DNA from: CAZSRX01 sp964609675 [NCBI: uncultured Bacteroidota bacterium]
GTDB lineage: Bacteria > CLD3 > SB21
Assembly (NCBI GenBank): GCA_964609675.1
Contig: CAZSRX010000021.1
Span: 1-64,000, forward strand
Length of the DNA stretch: 64,000 nucleotides
Reading direction: 5' to 3'
Positions 35,181 through 45,441 of this stretch are shown one piece after another. A program made the position numbers and the translations under genes. The stretch's first letter is position 1. Each line of letters starts with the position of its first letter. The notes below the pieces were generated by a model, which made no database searches, was not told the DNA's origin, and saw only the letters and a program-made list of their open reading frames with translations.

Positions 35181-36377
35181 TTATGCGTTGGTTAAAGCTT
35201 CCACGCCGGGCAGAAGTTTGCCTTCCATAAATTCAAGGGAGGCGCCGCCGCCGGTGGATACGTGAGAAACCAATTTAGACATTCCCATGTCCGTGATGGC
35301 CGCCGTGGAGTCGCCGCCGCCGACAATCGTCACACCGCCGTTGTTTGTGCATTCCACGAGCGCTTCCGCGATGGCGCGCGTCCCGCCTGAAAAGTTTTCC
35401 ATTTCAAATACGCCCATCGGCCCGTTCCAGACCGCGGTTTTGGCTTTCGTGATTTCTTTTTTGAAAAGCTCTACGGTGGCCGGCCCGATATCCATACCAA
35501 TCCAGCCGGGCGGCATAGCGTCCATCGGCACGGTCTTGAACTCGGTATCGTTCTTAAACTCTTTGGCAATCACCACATCCACGGGGAACAGGATGGTCTT
35601 ATTCATGGAGCGGGCTTTTTCAATGATGGCTTTCGCAAGGTCCGCTTTTTCGGCTTCGAACAGCGACTGCCCGATTTCTTTGCCCATAACTTTGGCGAAG
35701 GTAAACATCATGCCGCCGCCGATAAGGATGGAGTCCACTTTGCCCAGCAGGTTTTCGATGACGTCAATCTTTCCGGAAACTTTCGCGCCGCCGATAATCG
35801 CCGTAAACGGCCGCTGGGGATTGTTCAGATGCGCGCCGAGGTACTTCAACTCCTGCTGCATCAGATAGCCGGCGATATTTTGTTTGAAATAGCGCGTAAC
35901 GCCCTCGGTGGAGGCGTGCGCGCGATGCGCCGTGGCAAACGCGTCGTTGACGTAAATATCGCCGTACGACGCCAGCGTTTTAGCAAAATTCTCGTCGTTA
36001 TTTTCTTCCTCGTTGTAATAACGCAGGTTCTCAAGCAACAGGACTTCGCCGGCGGCAAGGCTTTTGACCATCGCTTCCGTTTCCGGCCCGATGCAATCCG
36101 GCGCCATCTTCACGGGCTTATCTAACAGTTCGGAAAGCCGCACGGCGCAAGGCTTCAGAGACATCGAGGGGTTTTTCTTGCCTTTGGGCCTGCCCAAATG
36201 GCTCATAATCACGCACCGGCCGCCGTCGTGAAGGATTTTCTTGATGGTCGGCACCGACTCGCGGATGCGCGTGTCATCGGTAATATTCAGCTTATCGTCC
36301 AGAGGCACATTGAAATCCACGCGCAACAGCACGCGCTTATCCTTAAAATTGACTTTATCAACGGTTAATTTATGCAT
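35181..36377 (-). CDS. pgk: Phosphoglycerate kinase
   Basis: It transfers phosphate between 1,3-bisphosphoglycerate and ADP. Visible blocks are RVLLRVDFNVPLDD, SHLGRPKG, ENLRYYNEEE, GGAKVSGKI, WNGPMGVFE, and the nucleotide loop GGGDSTAAI. The ATG at 36377 (398 residues, MHKLTVDKVNFKD) gives the family length; a longer open frame would overlap gap. It is the second gene of the glycolytic cluster. Confidence 0.97.
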   Translation of the reverse strand: MHKLTVDKVNFKDKRVLLRVDFNVPLDDKLNITDDTRIRESVPTIKKILHDGGRCVIMSHLGRPKGKKNPSMSLKPCAVRLSELLDKPVKMAPDCIGPETEAMVKSLAAGEVLLLENLRYYNEEENNDENFAKTLASYGDIYVNDAFATAHRAHASTEGVTRYFKQNIAGYLMQQELKYLGAHLNNPQRPFTAIIGGAKVSGKIDVIENLLGKVDSILIGGGMMFTFAKVMGKEIGQSLFEAEKADLAKAIIEKARSMNKTILFPVDVVIAKEFKNDTEFKTVPMDAMPPGWIGMDIGPATVELFKKEITKAKTAVWNGPMGVFEMENFSGGTRAIAEALVECTNNGGVTIVGGGDSTAAITDMGMSKLVSHVSTGGGASLEFMEGKLLPGVEALTNA

Positions 36378-36409
36378 GGCTGTATCTCCAACCTGATTTA
36401 ACGCCGGGT

Positions 36410-37531
<1,122 letters not shown>

Positions 37532-37533
37532 TT

Positions 37534-37563
37534 ATAATATAATAACATTTAAAAAAAAGTCAA
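37534..37563 (-). promoter_or_regulatory. Candidate promoter of gap-pgk-tpiA-secG
   Basis: TTGACT (37563-37558) and TATTAT (37539-37534) are 18 nt apart on the minus strand, 60 nt before the gapA start, in an AT-rich gap. Confidence 0.5.
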
Positions 37564-37613
37564 TTAAAATTGCTTAAACCCGCTGCAACCGTAGTCTTAT
37601 AAAGTTTCACCGA

Positions 37614-40007
37614 TTATTTATGCGTCATGGTAAACACGCCATCCCAGTCGGCTCCCGGAGGATTGGCTTTGAACGCTTCACACCGCTTAAGGTATTCGAG
37701 AGAAGGCCCGTCGTCGGCTTTGTGGCGTAGGGCCGTTTTGAAATAGACTATCGCCTCATCCCATCGCTGCTGCCGGTAAGCCAGAAGGCCCTGCTCATAG
37801 GATTCCATCACTTTTTTCATGGTGCTTGAGAGGCCGGTGGATTTTCGAGCCATCACGTTGAACACCTTAACCGGTTTCTCTTTTCCTTTCACCCGGATGA
37901 GGTCTAATTCCCGCCCGATAATCTGGTCTTTAACCAAATCGAACGTCCACTCGGTGCACATGATGTCCGTACCGTATTCTTTATTGGCGCCTTCGAGACG
38001 CGAGGCGAGGTTGACGTTATCGCCCATGACGGTGTAGTCGAACACGGAATCCGAACCCATGTTGCCGAGTACGACTTCGCCGCTGTTAATACCGGCGCGC
38101 ATAAACAATTCCGGCCGGCCTTCTTTGCGCCATTTGACGCGCATTTCCACGAGTTTTTCCTGCATCTCCAGCGCGGCGCAGCAGGCCTTCAGCGCGTGGT
38201 CTTCATCGGGCAGGGGCGCGCCGAACTCCGCCATAATCGCGTCGCCTTCGTATTTGTCGATGATGCCGTCGTATTTGGAAATGATGTCCGTCATCGCGGT
38301 CAGGTATTCGTTCAAAAGGGCGACAAGTTCCACAGGTGTCAGTTTCTCGCTGAGCGTGGTAAAACCCGCTACGTCGGTAAACATCACGCTCAGGAAGCGC
38401 ACTTCCCCGCCGAGCTTGAGCAGGCCGGGATTGGCAATCAACTGATCCACCACTTTTTCCGGCAGGTAGCGCCCGAAGGCGTTGCGGATAGTGGCTTTTT
38501 CGCGCCGTTCGCCGAGATACTGGAACAGCACGTTGCCCACGTAAGTGAATCCCACCGCCATAATCGGCGTTACAATCTGCATGTGCACGTTGCTGCTGAC
38601 GAAAAGATAGAACGACATGGCCATGATGCCAAGCACTACAATAATGAATATCGGCAAGGCCAGCAGAGGTTTCTGCAGGCGGCTCACGACAAAGAACACC
38701 AGAAAAGACATTAAGGTCACGATAATGACGCGCCATACGTCGCTCTGCATGGTGATATAATTGTCTTGCATGATGGTGTATATGGCGTTGGCGTGGATCT
38801 CCACCCCGGGCATCAGCGTTTCCCGTTTTTTACCTTCTATGTCGCGCACCTGACTGAGCGGTACGGAGAACACGTCGTGCAGTTCCTCCATCGTCGCGCC
38901 GAGCAGAACAATTTTGTCCTTGAAAAACCCCGATTGCAGCAAACCGCCGGGTATGCCCAGCACGGTATCCGGTTCCTGATCGAATGAATCCAAATCGAAC
39001 TGCGGCTTCAATTCGAATTCACTGTCGTCCACCACGTCCGCGAAGGATTTGTATGGAAACGTTTTAAAGGGCCCGACAAAATTAATCAGGTACGAATAGG
39101 GTTTATACTTGCGAATTACCTTATCGCCGAAGACGAAGAAATTTTCGTCATTCTGAAATTGGACGCTGTCCGGGATATTGTAATATTTGCGCAGCACTTC
39201 GATACCGAAGGAGTAGAACATTTCGGGATTTTCTTCCGAGCCCATGACCTCTTCCAGAAGATACTGGCGCCAGAATCCGTCGATGTCGTTGGTCACGCCG
39301 ACGAAACCCCAGGTGCCGCCGGCCTCGAGAAACTTGTTCAGCGGCTGTACCCGCAGGTCGTATTGGCCCTGACCGCCGCCGACTTCGGCCTTGACGACTT
39401 TCCCCGCCAGCACCACATTGCCGGCTTCACGGATCGCCTCGGCCATGTCGTCGTCTTTTTCGGTACCGTTGTAATCCGGCGCATCGAACACCACGTCGAT
39501 ACCGACCACCTTAGCACCGGCTTTTTTCATGTTGCGGATGAAATGCGCGTAATAGTTTCGCGGCCACGGCCACCGGTCTTTCACGACTTCCGCGGCCTGA
39601 TCGCCGATATCCACAATAATAATCGGCGATTCCTCGGGCTTGATTTTCTTTTCATGGTCAAAATATTCATACCGGAACGCGAAGCGCTGGTCCAGCATCT
39701 TCAGCTCCAGCGTCTCAATCGCCTTGACGCCAATCAGAAAACTGCCCAGCCAGACCGCCAGCAACGTGATGAAAATTCCTGACAGTGTCTTATTTTTAAA
39801 TCCGGCGAAATAGATTCCAAGAATGGCCGCCAGCAAGGACAGCGCAGTCAGACCTATATGGATTACATAAAACATAAATACAGACTCGCCGATATCCGGC
39901 AAAAGTTTGGTGACCAGATTCGGAATGAACATCAACAGCGCGATAATCAGACATATCAAAGCCATGGTGTTTTGTCTGAGCGATTTCCAGAATTCTCCTT
40001 TAGCCAT
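37614..40007 (-). CDS. CHASE2-domain class III adenylate cyclase
   Basis: The 797-residue membrane protein has N-terminal hydrophobic helices, then a CHASE2 extracytoplasmic sensor region (about 90-430, with MLDQRFAFRYE and DIGDQAAEVVKDRWPWPR). Three membrane helices follow at about 440-520. A class III cyclase domain from about 535 has both metal aspartates (MFTDVAGFTTLS, KYEGDAIMAEFGAP), and a TPR-like tail ends the protein (AYRQQRWDEAIVYFKTAL). It probably makes cAMP in response to an envelope signal. The gene stands alone, 139 nt upstream of gapA on the same strand. Confidence 0.88.
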   Translation of the reverse strand: MAKGEFWKSLRQNTMALICLIIALLMFIPNLVTKLLPDIGESVFMFYVIHIGLTALSLLAAILGIYFAGFKNKTLSGIFITLLAVWLGSFLIGVKAIETLELKMLDQRFAFRYEYFDHEKKIKPEESPIIIVDIGDQAAEVVKDRWPWPRNYYAHFIRNMKKAGAKVVGIDVVFDAPDYNGTEKDDDMAEAIREAGNVVLAGKVVKAEVGGGQGQYDLRVQPLNKFLEAGGTWGFVGVTNDIDGFWRQYLLEEVMGSEENPEMFYSFGIEVLRKYYNIPDSVQFQNDENFFVFGDKVIRKYKPYSYLINFVGPFKTFPYKSFADVVDDSEFELKPQFDLDSFDQEPDTVLGIPGGLLQSGFFKDKIVLLGATMEELHDVFSVPLSQVRDIEGKKRETLMPGVEIHANAIYTIMQDNYITMQSDVWRVIIVTLMSFLVFFVVSRLQKPLLALPIFIIVVLGIMAMSFYLFVSSNVHMQIVTPIMAVGFTYVGNVLFQYLGERREKATIRNAFGRYLPEKVVDQLIANPGLLKLGGEVRFLSVMFTDVAGFTTLSEKLTPVELVALLNEYLTAMTDIISKYDGIIDKYEGDAIMAEFGAPLPDEDHALKACCAALEMQEKLVEMRVKWRKEGRPELFMRAGINSGEVVLGNMGSDSVFDYTVMGDNVNLASRLEGANKEYGTDIMCTEWTFDLVKDQIIGRELDLIRVKGKEKPVKVFNVMARKSTGLSSTMKKVMESYEQGLLAYRQQRWDEAIVYFKTALRHKADDGPSLEYLKRCEAFKANPPGADWDGVFTMTHK

Positions 40008-40055
40008 ATTTTATTCCTCGCAGAATATTAAGTTTGATGCCGCAATATAATGAAA

Positions 40056-40099
40056 TATAAAAATAAAAACCTAACTTAAATTTCTCTAAGTTAGGTTTT
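40056..40099 (-). terminator. Strong hairpin terminator
   Basis: A perfect 13-bp stem (AAAACCTAACTTA with TAAGTTAGGTTTT) encloses an 8-nt loop. On the minus strand it is followed by TATTTTTATATTT. It ends the large outer-membrane protein transcript, 21 nt past the stop. Confidence 0.85.
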
Positions 40100-40120
40100 T
40101 ATCCGTAGGTGTTTCATCAT

Positions 40121-42814
40121 TTAGAAGACAAACTCATAGCGCGCGGTAAATACGCGGTTCACCACGTCTTTCTTGCCGGTAACCGTTCCGCTCGCATCCC
40201 GTTTGGGAATTTCCAGGCCCGCGGTCAGACTCAGGTCCAGAAAAACCGTATGCCGGGTGTAGAAATTAAACCGCTGTCCGAGATTGAAGTTGGTCAGGGT
40301 GACGGGATCCACGCCGGTGAGCTTATACGATGTAAGGCCGGCGCCACCGTAAATGCTGAGCTTAAAATCCTTCTCACGGATTGGCATATATTCCGCCGAA
40401 GCATTGTAGGAGGCGGCCGACGGGGAAGACTTAATCAGAGAGACCGCGCTGGCGGTGTCCTGTGACAGGGAATAAACCTTGCCGCTGGTCATGCTGAACG
40501 CCACGCTGGTGCGAAGCGGAATTTTCCACTCCGTAGTTAAACCCAGAGCGAAGGTGTTGCTGGAAGAATTGCCTAACGCGTTGTAACGGTAATTCCGGAT
40601 GGAATCCACGTAAAGGAGATCATCGGTTTTATCTTTCTTGGAACTGGTGTTGAAACTCAACGAGGCGTTGTGGCGCAAATCAAACAGGAAGAACGAGTAA
40701 GAGGACGAGACCGAATAGATGTTGGTTGTGTTCTTTTCCGGACGCGCGTTGCCGTCCACCTGACGGAAAAATTTGGACGCGGTGGTATCGGTGGTAAATC
40801 CGTTGTCGCGGTTCAGCGTGGTAAAGCCAAACGTCAGCGTCGGCAGGTCATGCGGCAGAAACACGGCAAACTGGAAGCCAAGGTTGTCCGTCTTTAGGGT
40901 ATTCACGTTGCGTTTGGCCAGATTATTTTTGGTTGTCATATACGATACGGAAACATACGCGCGGTTATCCCAGAAGCGGTACCGGTCGGAAATCTCAAAA
41001 CTTTGAATGTCGCGGACAATCGAACTGCCGAAGGACTGGAAATATCCGCCGTGGTGACGATAACGGGTATTAAAATTATTATTGAACATATTGACGGCGC
41101 CGCCGAAGGTATAGGCAAACAGGTTATTATCTTTCCACCCGTTGATAGGAATTGGATTAAGATTCGTATTGACGGTAATAAAATCCTTGAGCATGTTAAT
41201 TTTATCCTCGTTCATATCGCCAAAACCGTAATCCGAGAAAACGGAAGCGTCAAGATTGCCGCCCGTGATATCTTCGTTGGTGATGCCGGCGGCCCCGCTG
41301 GCGTCAAAGTGCACGCGCCGGTCGAAAAGATCCATATTGAAATCCGCGCCGAACACCACGTTTTCCTTCGGTTTGATGCCGCTGAAGGCGATGGACTTGG
41401 CCTGGTTGTAGCTCAGGGAACCCTGTGCGTCTTTGGCTTTTACGTAACTGAGGCCAAACTGAAATTCTCTGGGCCCCACGCTCGCGCGCATGCCGAACAG
41501 GTCGCGGCGGAACGTACCGGTAAAGGATTTTTTATAAAGCGCGTTGCCGGGATCGTTCAGCGCGCTTAGAATCACCGAGTCCGGGTTCGAGTTAATATAC
41601 GCCCGATAGAGACTGTCCACCTTACTCTGGATTCGTTCATCGCTCTTGGACAATACTTTCCGGTTCACTTCGCCGCGAACCAGCTGAAAATTGAATATCC
41701 CCAGAAACACGCCGGTGCTGACGCCGCGTACGCGCGTGCCGTAAAGCGTGACAGGGCTGAACACGGGATACGTGTCGCCGTAATCCAGGAGAAGAATATT
41801 ATCTAAATTGCCGCTGATTAAATACCGGCTCAGCGCCTGGTTTTTGCGGGGATCATCCTGCGAGTCGAAGTCGAACGTGCCGGCCACCTTGAACCATTTT
41901 TTCTCGTAAGAAAGATCCGCTCCGACGCGCCCATAATCGATTTCTTCGCCGAGGTTTTTCTGCGCTTTATATTCCGTACGGAAATTGGCCCGGAACCGGC
42001 TATCGTCGAACTGCGGTTTGTAGGCCATCTGAGCGCCTCCGGCCGTCACGCCGCTGAAGCCTTTGCCGGAAAATATTTCCTCGCCGCCGGTCTGCACAAT
42101 GGTGAACGACCATTCGGCCAGCTTGTAGATTTCATTGCTCGCGAGGATGTATTCCACGCGCGCGGTATGGGGACCTTCGTTGAGGTCTTTGGTGGTGTAC
42201 GTCACCAGTTCCGCCGTCACGTCGGATTTACGGGTAACGTCGTTACCGTCCAGACGAACGATGATGTTCTTGACGTTTACTTCCGTTTCAGAAAACAACG
42301 AAACCGCGAGCATGAAATCCGTTCGGGATACGGTTTGGTCGGGCTCGGGCGAGAGAATCACCGCCTCCACTTCGCTCTGCATCATAACCGGTTTGGCGCC
42401 GGTTACGATGATCGGGTTCATCTCGGCGTTGAATTCCGGATAGGTAATCACATCGCCGGCGTCAGTCTCCGCGGCAATATAATATTCCACGGTCTGGCCG
42501 CGTTCCAGACGGACCCGGTCAATGAGGGCGCCGAATTTGCCGTTAACGCGCTCGGTCATTTCCACCTCAATAAACGCCGGATCGCCCGGATAGCGGTAAA
42601 ACACCGAGGCGCGGAGGATGCGGGCCGTGAAGCCGATTTCAATATTCAGCGGCTGTCGTTCCGGCCACTGCGTTACCGGCGTGTGCATGATATAGCCCGT
42701 GGCGGGGTTTATTGCCGCCGCCGGCTCCGGATTACCCGCCGTCAGCCACAGCAGGCCGATGAGACCCGCCCATAGCGCTCTCTTTGGAAATATGGTACCG
42801 CTAAACCAATTCAT
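40121..42814 (-). CDS. Large outer-membrane beta-barrel protein of unknown function
   Basis: The 897-residue protein starts after AAGGAGG with a signal peptide (ALWAGLIGLLWLTAGNPEPAAA). Two or three Ig-like beta domains fill residues ~35-240 (ASVFYRYPGDPAFIEVEM, VEYYIAAETDAGDVITYP). The remainder is a long series of amphipathic strands rich in aromatics, ending in the outer-membrane consensus ARYEFVF. I do not recognise a named family. It could be an outer-membrane anchor or surface-exposed receptor. It follows the SelW-like gene on the same strand. Confidence 0.7.
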   Translation of the reverse strand: MNWFSGTIFPKRALWAGLIGLLWLTAGNPEPAAAINPATGYIMHTPVTQWPERQPLNIEIGFTARILRASVFYRYPGDPAFIEVEMTERVNGKFGALIDRVRLERGQTVEYYIAAETDAGDVITYPEFNAEMNPIIVTGAKPVMMQSEVEAVILSPEPDQTVSRTDFMLAVSLFSETEVNVKNIIVRLDGNDVTRKSDVTAELVTYTTKDLNEGPHTARVEYILASNEIYKLAEWSFTIVQTGGEEIFSGKGFSGVTAGGAQMAYKPQFDDSRFRANFRTEYKAQKNLGEEIDYGRVGADLSYEKKWFKVAGTFDFDSQDDPRKNQALSRYLISGNLDNILLLDYGDTYPVFSPVTLYGTRVRGVSTGVFLGIFNFQLVRGEVNRKVLSKSDERIQSKVDSLYRAYINSNPDSVILSALNDPGNALYKKSFTGTFRRDLFGMRASVGPREFQFGLSYVKAKDAQGSLSYNQAKSIAFSGIKPKENVVFGADFNMDLFDRRVHFDASGAAGITNEDITGGNLDASVFSDYGFGDMNEDKINMLKDFITVNTNLNPIPINGWKDNNLFAYTFGGAVNMFNNNFNTRYRHHGGYFQSFGSSIVRDIQSFEISDRYRFWDNRAYVSVSYMTTKNNLAKRNVNTLKTDNLGFQFAVFLPHDLPTLTFGFTTLNRDNGFTTDTTASKFFRQVDGNARPEKNTTNIYSVSSSYSFFLFDLRHNASLSFNTSSKKDKTDDLLYVDSIRNYRYNALGNSSSNTFALGLTTEWKIPLRTSVAFSMTSGKVYSLSQDTASAVSLIKSSPSAASYNASAEYMPIREKDFKLSIYGGAGLTSYKLTGVDPVTLTNFNLGQRFNFYTRHTVFLDLSLTAGLEIPKRDASGTVTGKKDVVNRVFTARYEFVF

Positions 42815-42941
42815 AATAACCTCCTTTTTTACATTTTATATCAAACCTTGCTTATCCAATTAATCTTACTCTGCTTTCAGAAGTAAACCGGACTTTACCT
42901 GACCCTAAAGGAAAAAACAATTTTTAACTTCAACGGCTGTT

Positions 42942-43175
42942 TTATGTCAGGTTGTATTTTTTTCGTATTAATGCCTGCACTTCGCCTTCTTCGGGAAAGC
43001 GGTCCAGTTTCCGCTTTGAAAAAACCAGCGAGCCGTCCACGGTTATTTCAAACACGCCACCGGAAGATTCTTTCATCTGAACCTCGGCTCCCAAAGCGCT
43101 CTTCAGCTCGTCCGCCAGACCGGCGGCCCGGGGGTAATAGTTTCATATAACGCAGTATTCGATGGAAATTTTCAT
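42942..43175 (-). CDS. SelW-like selenoprotein (Rdx family), in-frame UGA as selenocysteine
   Basis: Read through one UGA (43145-43143), this 78-codon frame gives a 77-residue thioredoxin-like Rdx protein. The N-terminal strand KISIEYC is followed by the redox motif C8-V-I-U11, where SelW/SelT/SelH proteins have CxxU or CxxC. Family blocks follow: YYPRAAGLADEL, then GGVFEITVDGSLVFSKR and RFPEEGEVQALI. Everything after the UGA is intact, which argues against decay. A hairpin with a GGUCU loop lies 23-29 nt after the UGA, as expected for a bacterial SECIS. GAAAGG precedes the ATG. Standard ORF callers will miss or split this gene. It lies between mltG and the outer-membrane protein gene. Confidence 0.85.
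43107..43145 (-). promoter_or_regulatory. Bacterial SECIS-like element
   Basis: Starting at the in-frame UGA, the minus-strand RNA forms a hairpin: stem CCGCC (43126-43122) with GGCGG (43116-43112), all G-C pairs, around the loop GGUCU (43121-43117). The E. coli fdhF SECIS has the same GGUCU in its apical loop, about 22 nt after the UGA. The distance here is slightly longer, and the lower stem is weak. Confidence 0.7.
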
Positions 43176-43363
43176 CAGGTGCCTTTCGCTGTATGCAGTT
43201 AACGGATATTGAATACAAGTTAATGAAAAATACCTGTTTATTGCAAATGATTTTTCCAAAAAAGTTTACGACGCGGTTATTCCAATCTCGCACACCCGTA
43301 ATCCCGAGTCGCTTTTCAGCCGTTCCGTGTTAACAAGCTTCTGTAATGGCAGTACCGGCGGTA

Positions 43364-44425
43364 TTATTTTTTGTTTACGGCCGCTTTTCGAAGTTTATCC
43401 AGCTTCTCGCGGGCTTTGAGATGGGCGTAATGGGTTTCCGTGAATATATGCCGGCCTGTGCCGTCGGCGACCATATATAAATAACGGACATTTGCCGGAT
43501 ACAACGCCGCGAGGATGGAGGCCTTGCCGGGATTGTTTATCGGCCCCGGCGGAAGCCCCTTATACTTGTAAGTATTGTATGGACTGTCGATTTCAAGGTC
43601 TTTATGATATAACCGGCGTGGTGATTCCTGAAGAATGAACTGGATAGTCGGATCGGCCTGGAGCGGCATTTTCTTTTTAAGCCGGTTATGATACACCGCG
43701 GAAACGAGGTAGCGCTCGTCGTCATCGGCCGTTTCGCCCTCGATGATGGAAGCCAGCGTCACCACCTCCCGTTTGCTCATCCGCAGCTGGCGCATCCGCG
43801 CCGTCAGGTTTTCGTCAAAGACGGCGTCTAATTGTTTGAGCATTGTGGTAATGATTTCGCGTTCGGTCGTTCCCGGGTCAAAATCATAGGTGTTCGGCAT
43901 CAGGTATCCGCTCAGGTTCCGGTCATCAATACCGAACGAACGGGCGAGCGCCGTATCTTTTAAAACCGCATAAAAACTGTCGCGGCTGATTGGCAACTGC
44001 TTATGGATAATTTCATACACGGCCGCGGTACGTTTGCCTTCCGGAATGGTAATGCGGATGCTCTGCGGTACGGCGCTGTATAGGATTTTCAGAACCTGAT
44101 GATTCGGCGCCTGTGTCGGAAGGAGGTATTTTCCCGCTTTTAGCTGTTTTTCCGCTCCCATATATCGGGCGGCCCAGATGAAGGTCCGTTTATTCTCGAT
44201 CACGTTACTTTCCTCAAGTATCAACGCGATGTCGCTCAGCGTGGAACCCTTCGGCACGGTAATGAGTATTTTTCTGTCCACCGTCAGCGCATCCACGTCG
44301 ACCATGGGCAGATTGTACAAAACGACATTGTAAAAAAGTACGACGGCTAATCCGCCGGTTATAGCTAAAAACAGCAAGAATGAGGCGGCAATTTTTAGCC
44401 AGACGCCTGGGCCGGACTTCTTCAT
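43364..44425 (-). CDS. mltG: Endolytic murein transglycosylase MltG
   Basis: One N-terminal membrane helix (WLKIAASFLLFLAITGGLAVV) anchors a periplasmic LysM-like domain (VPKGSTLSDIALIL) and the YceG catalytic domain. That domain has the active glutamate in SIIEGETADDDE and the blocks LSGYLMPNTYDF, YHNRLKKKMPLQADPTI and SPYNTYKYKGLPPGPI. MltG cleaves nascent glycan strands in peptidoglycan. The ATG at 44425 is preferred to a TTG 15 nt upstream. Confidence 0.93.
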   Translation of the reverse strand: MKKSGPGVWLKIAASFLLFLAITGGLAVVLFYNVVLYNLPMVDVDALTVDRKILITVPKGSTLSDIALILEESNVIENKRTFIWAARYMGAEKQLKAGKYLLPTQAPNHQVLKILYSAVPQSIRITIPEGKRTAAVYEIIHKQLPISRDSFYAVLKDTALARSFGIDDRNLSGYLMPNTYDFDPGTTEREIITTMLKQLDAVFDENLTARMRQLRMSKREVVTLASIIEGETADDDERYLVSAVYHNRLKKKMPLQADPTIQFILQESPRRLYHKDLEIDSPYNTYKYKGLPPGPINNPGKASILAALYPANVRYLYMVADGTGRHIFTETHYAHLKAREKLDKLRKAAVNKK

Positions 44426-44949
44426 ATTTTCTTCGATCAATAAATGCTGCCTCGGTGGTAACGGTTATCCGTGATAATTAATTCAATGCCTGCGCTATAA
44501 AAAACGCGGTCAGTATATTAAATATTTCCCTTGAAATCAACAGCAACCTTCTTTTCAGCATCGCTTCTTAAATAGGCTTTTCATTATTCGTCAAAAAACC
44601 ATAAGACTTGACCGGACATTATACTTAACCGGCGGAGCCTAAATTCAGGCCTAACCGCCTATCCGCCTGACGAAGCCGGGCACATCGAAAATTTTTTGCA
44701 CCTATATCAACAAGAATCCCGCGTTCGCCTTTATATGTGCGGTTAATTTAACCAAAAAACGCTGAGGGTGCCGGAATGGCGTTTCAAAACGTGCCGGAAT
44801 GATTATTCGGATTCGTGGCACCAGCGCGTAGGGCCTGGCGTGCGAGAAAAACGGCAAATAATTCACTTATTGGCCATAGCATTTTGCTCTTGATTCTGAT
44901 TAAAGGTTTCAGATATTTACCATGCCCTATAACCAAACGGAGAAGTATT
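44426..44949. other. Intergenic region between divergent mltG and purE
   Basis: About 520 bases without a supportable gene. It contains a short direct repeat GTGCCGGAATG (44768 and 44791) and a small palindrome GGTTAATTTAACC near 44742. I see no riboswitch or convincing promoter, although promoters for both flanking genes must lie here. Confidence 0.5.
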
Positions 44950-45441
44950 ATGGATACAATCCAGGCAGGCATCGTCATGGGAAGCGAAAGCGACTGGGAG
45001 ATCATGCGGCATGCGGCGACGGTATTGCGCCAGTTCGGTGTGTCGTTTGAAACCAAGGTGGTATCCGCGCATCGTACGCCGGATCTGCTTTTTAAGTATG
45101 CGGAAACCGCCAAGGAACGCGGGCTGATGTGTATCATTGCGGGAGCGGGCGGCGCGGCGCATCTGCCGGGCATGCTGGCTTCCAAGTCAGTGGTACCCGT
45201 ACTCGGCGTGCCGGTGCCTTCCAAATACCTCAAAGGTATGGACTCGCTGCTGTCCATCGTACAGATGCCGAAGGGCGTGCCGGTAGCGACCTTTGCGATC
45301 GGCGAGTCCGGAGCGATTAACGCCGCGCTGTTTGCCGTAGCGCTTTTGGCGACCCATGATGCCGCTTTATATGCCAAACTGCAGAAATTCCGCAAGGAGC
45401 AGGAACAGGCCGTTCTTAAAACGCAACTCAAATCCGAATGA
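44950..45441 (+). CDS. purE: N5-carboxyaminoimidazole ribonucleotide mutase
   Basis: Class I PurE, 163 residues: [39 protein letters not shown], and the loop [20 protein letters not shown]. It rearranges the PurK product to CAIR in purine synthesis. The start at 44950 follows GGAG by 7 nt; a longer frame adds 45 non-conserved residues. Its stop overlaps the purK start in ATGA. Confidence 0.96.
   Translation: MDTIQAGIVMGSESDWEIMRHAATVLRQFGVSFETKVVSAHRTPDLLFKYAETAKERGLMCIIAGAGGAAHLPGMLASKSVVPVLGVPVPSKYLKGMDSLLSIVQMPKGVPVATFAIGESGAINAALFAVALLATHDAALYAKLQKFRKEQEQAVLKTQLKSE

Noticed and set aside
44608-44625. TTGACC and TATACT as promoter of purE
   Set aside because: The two boxes are only 6 nt apart, too close for a sigma-70 promoter.
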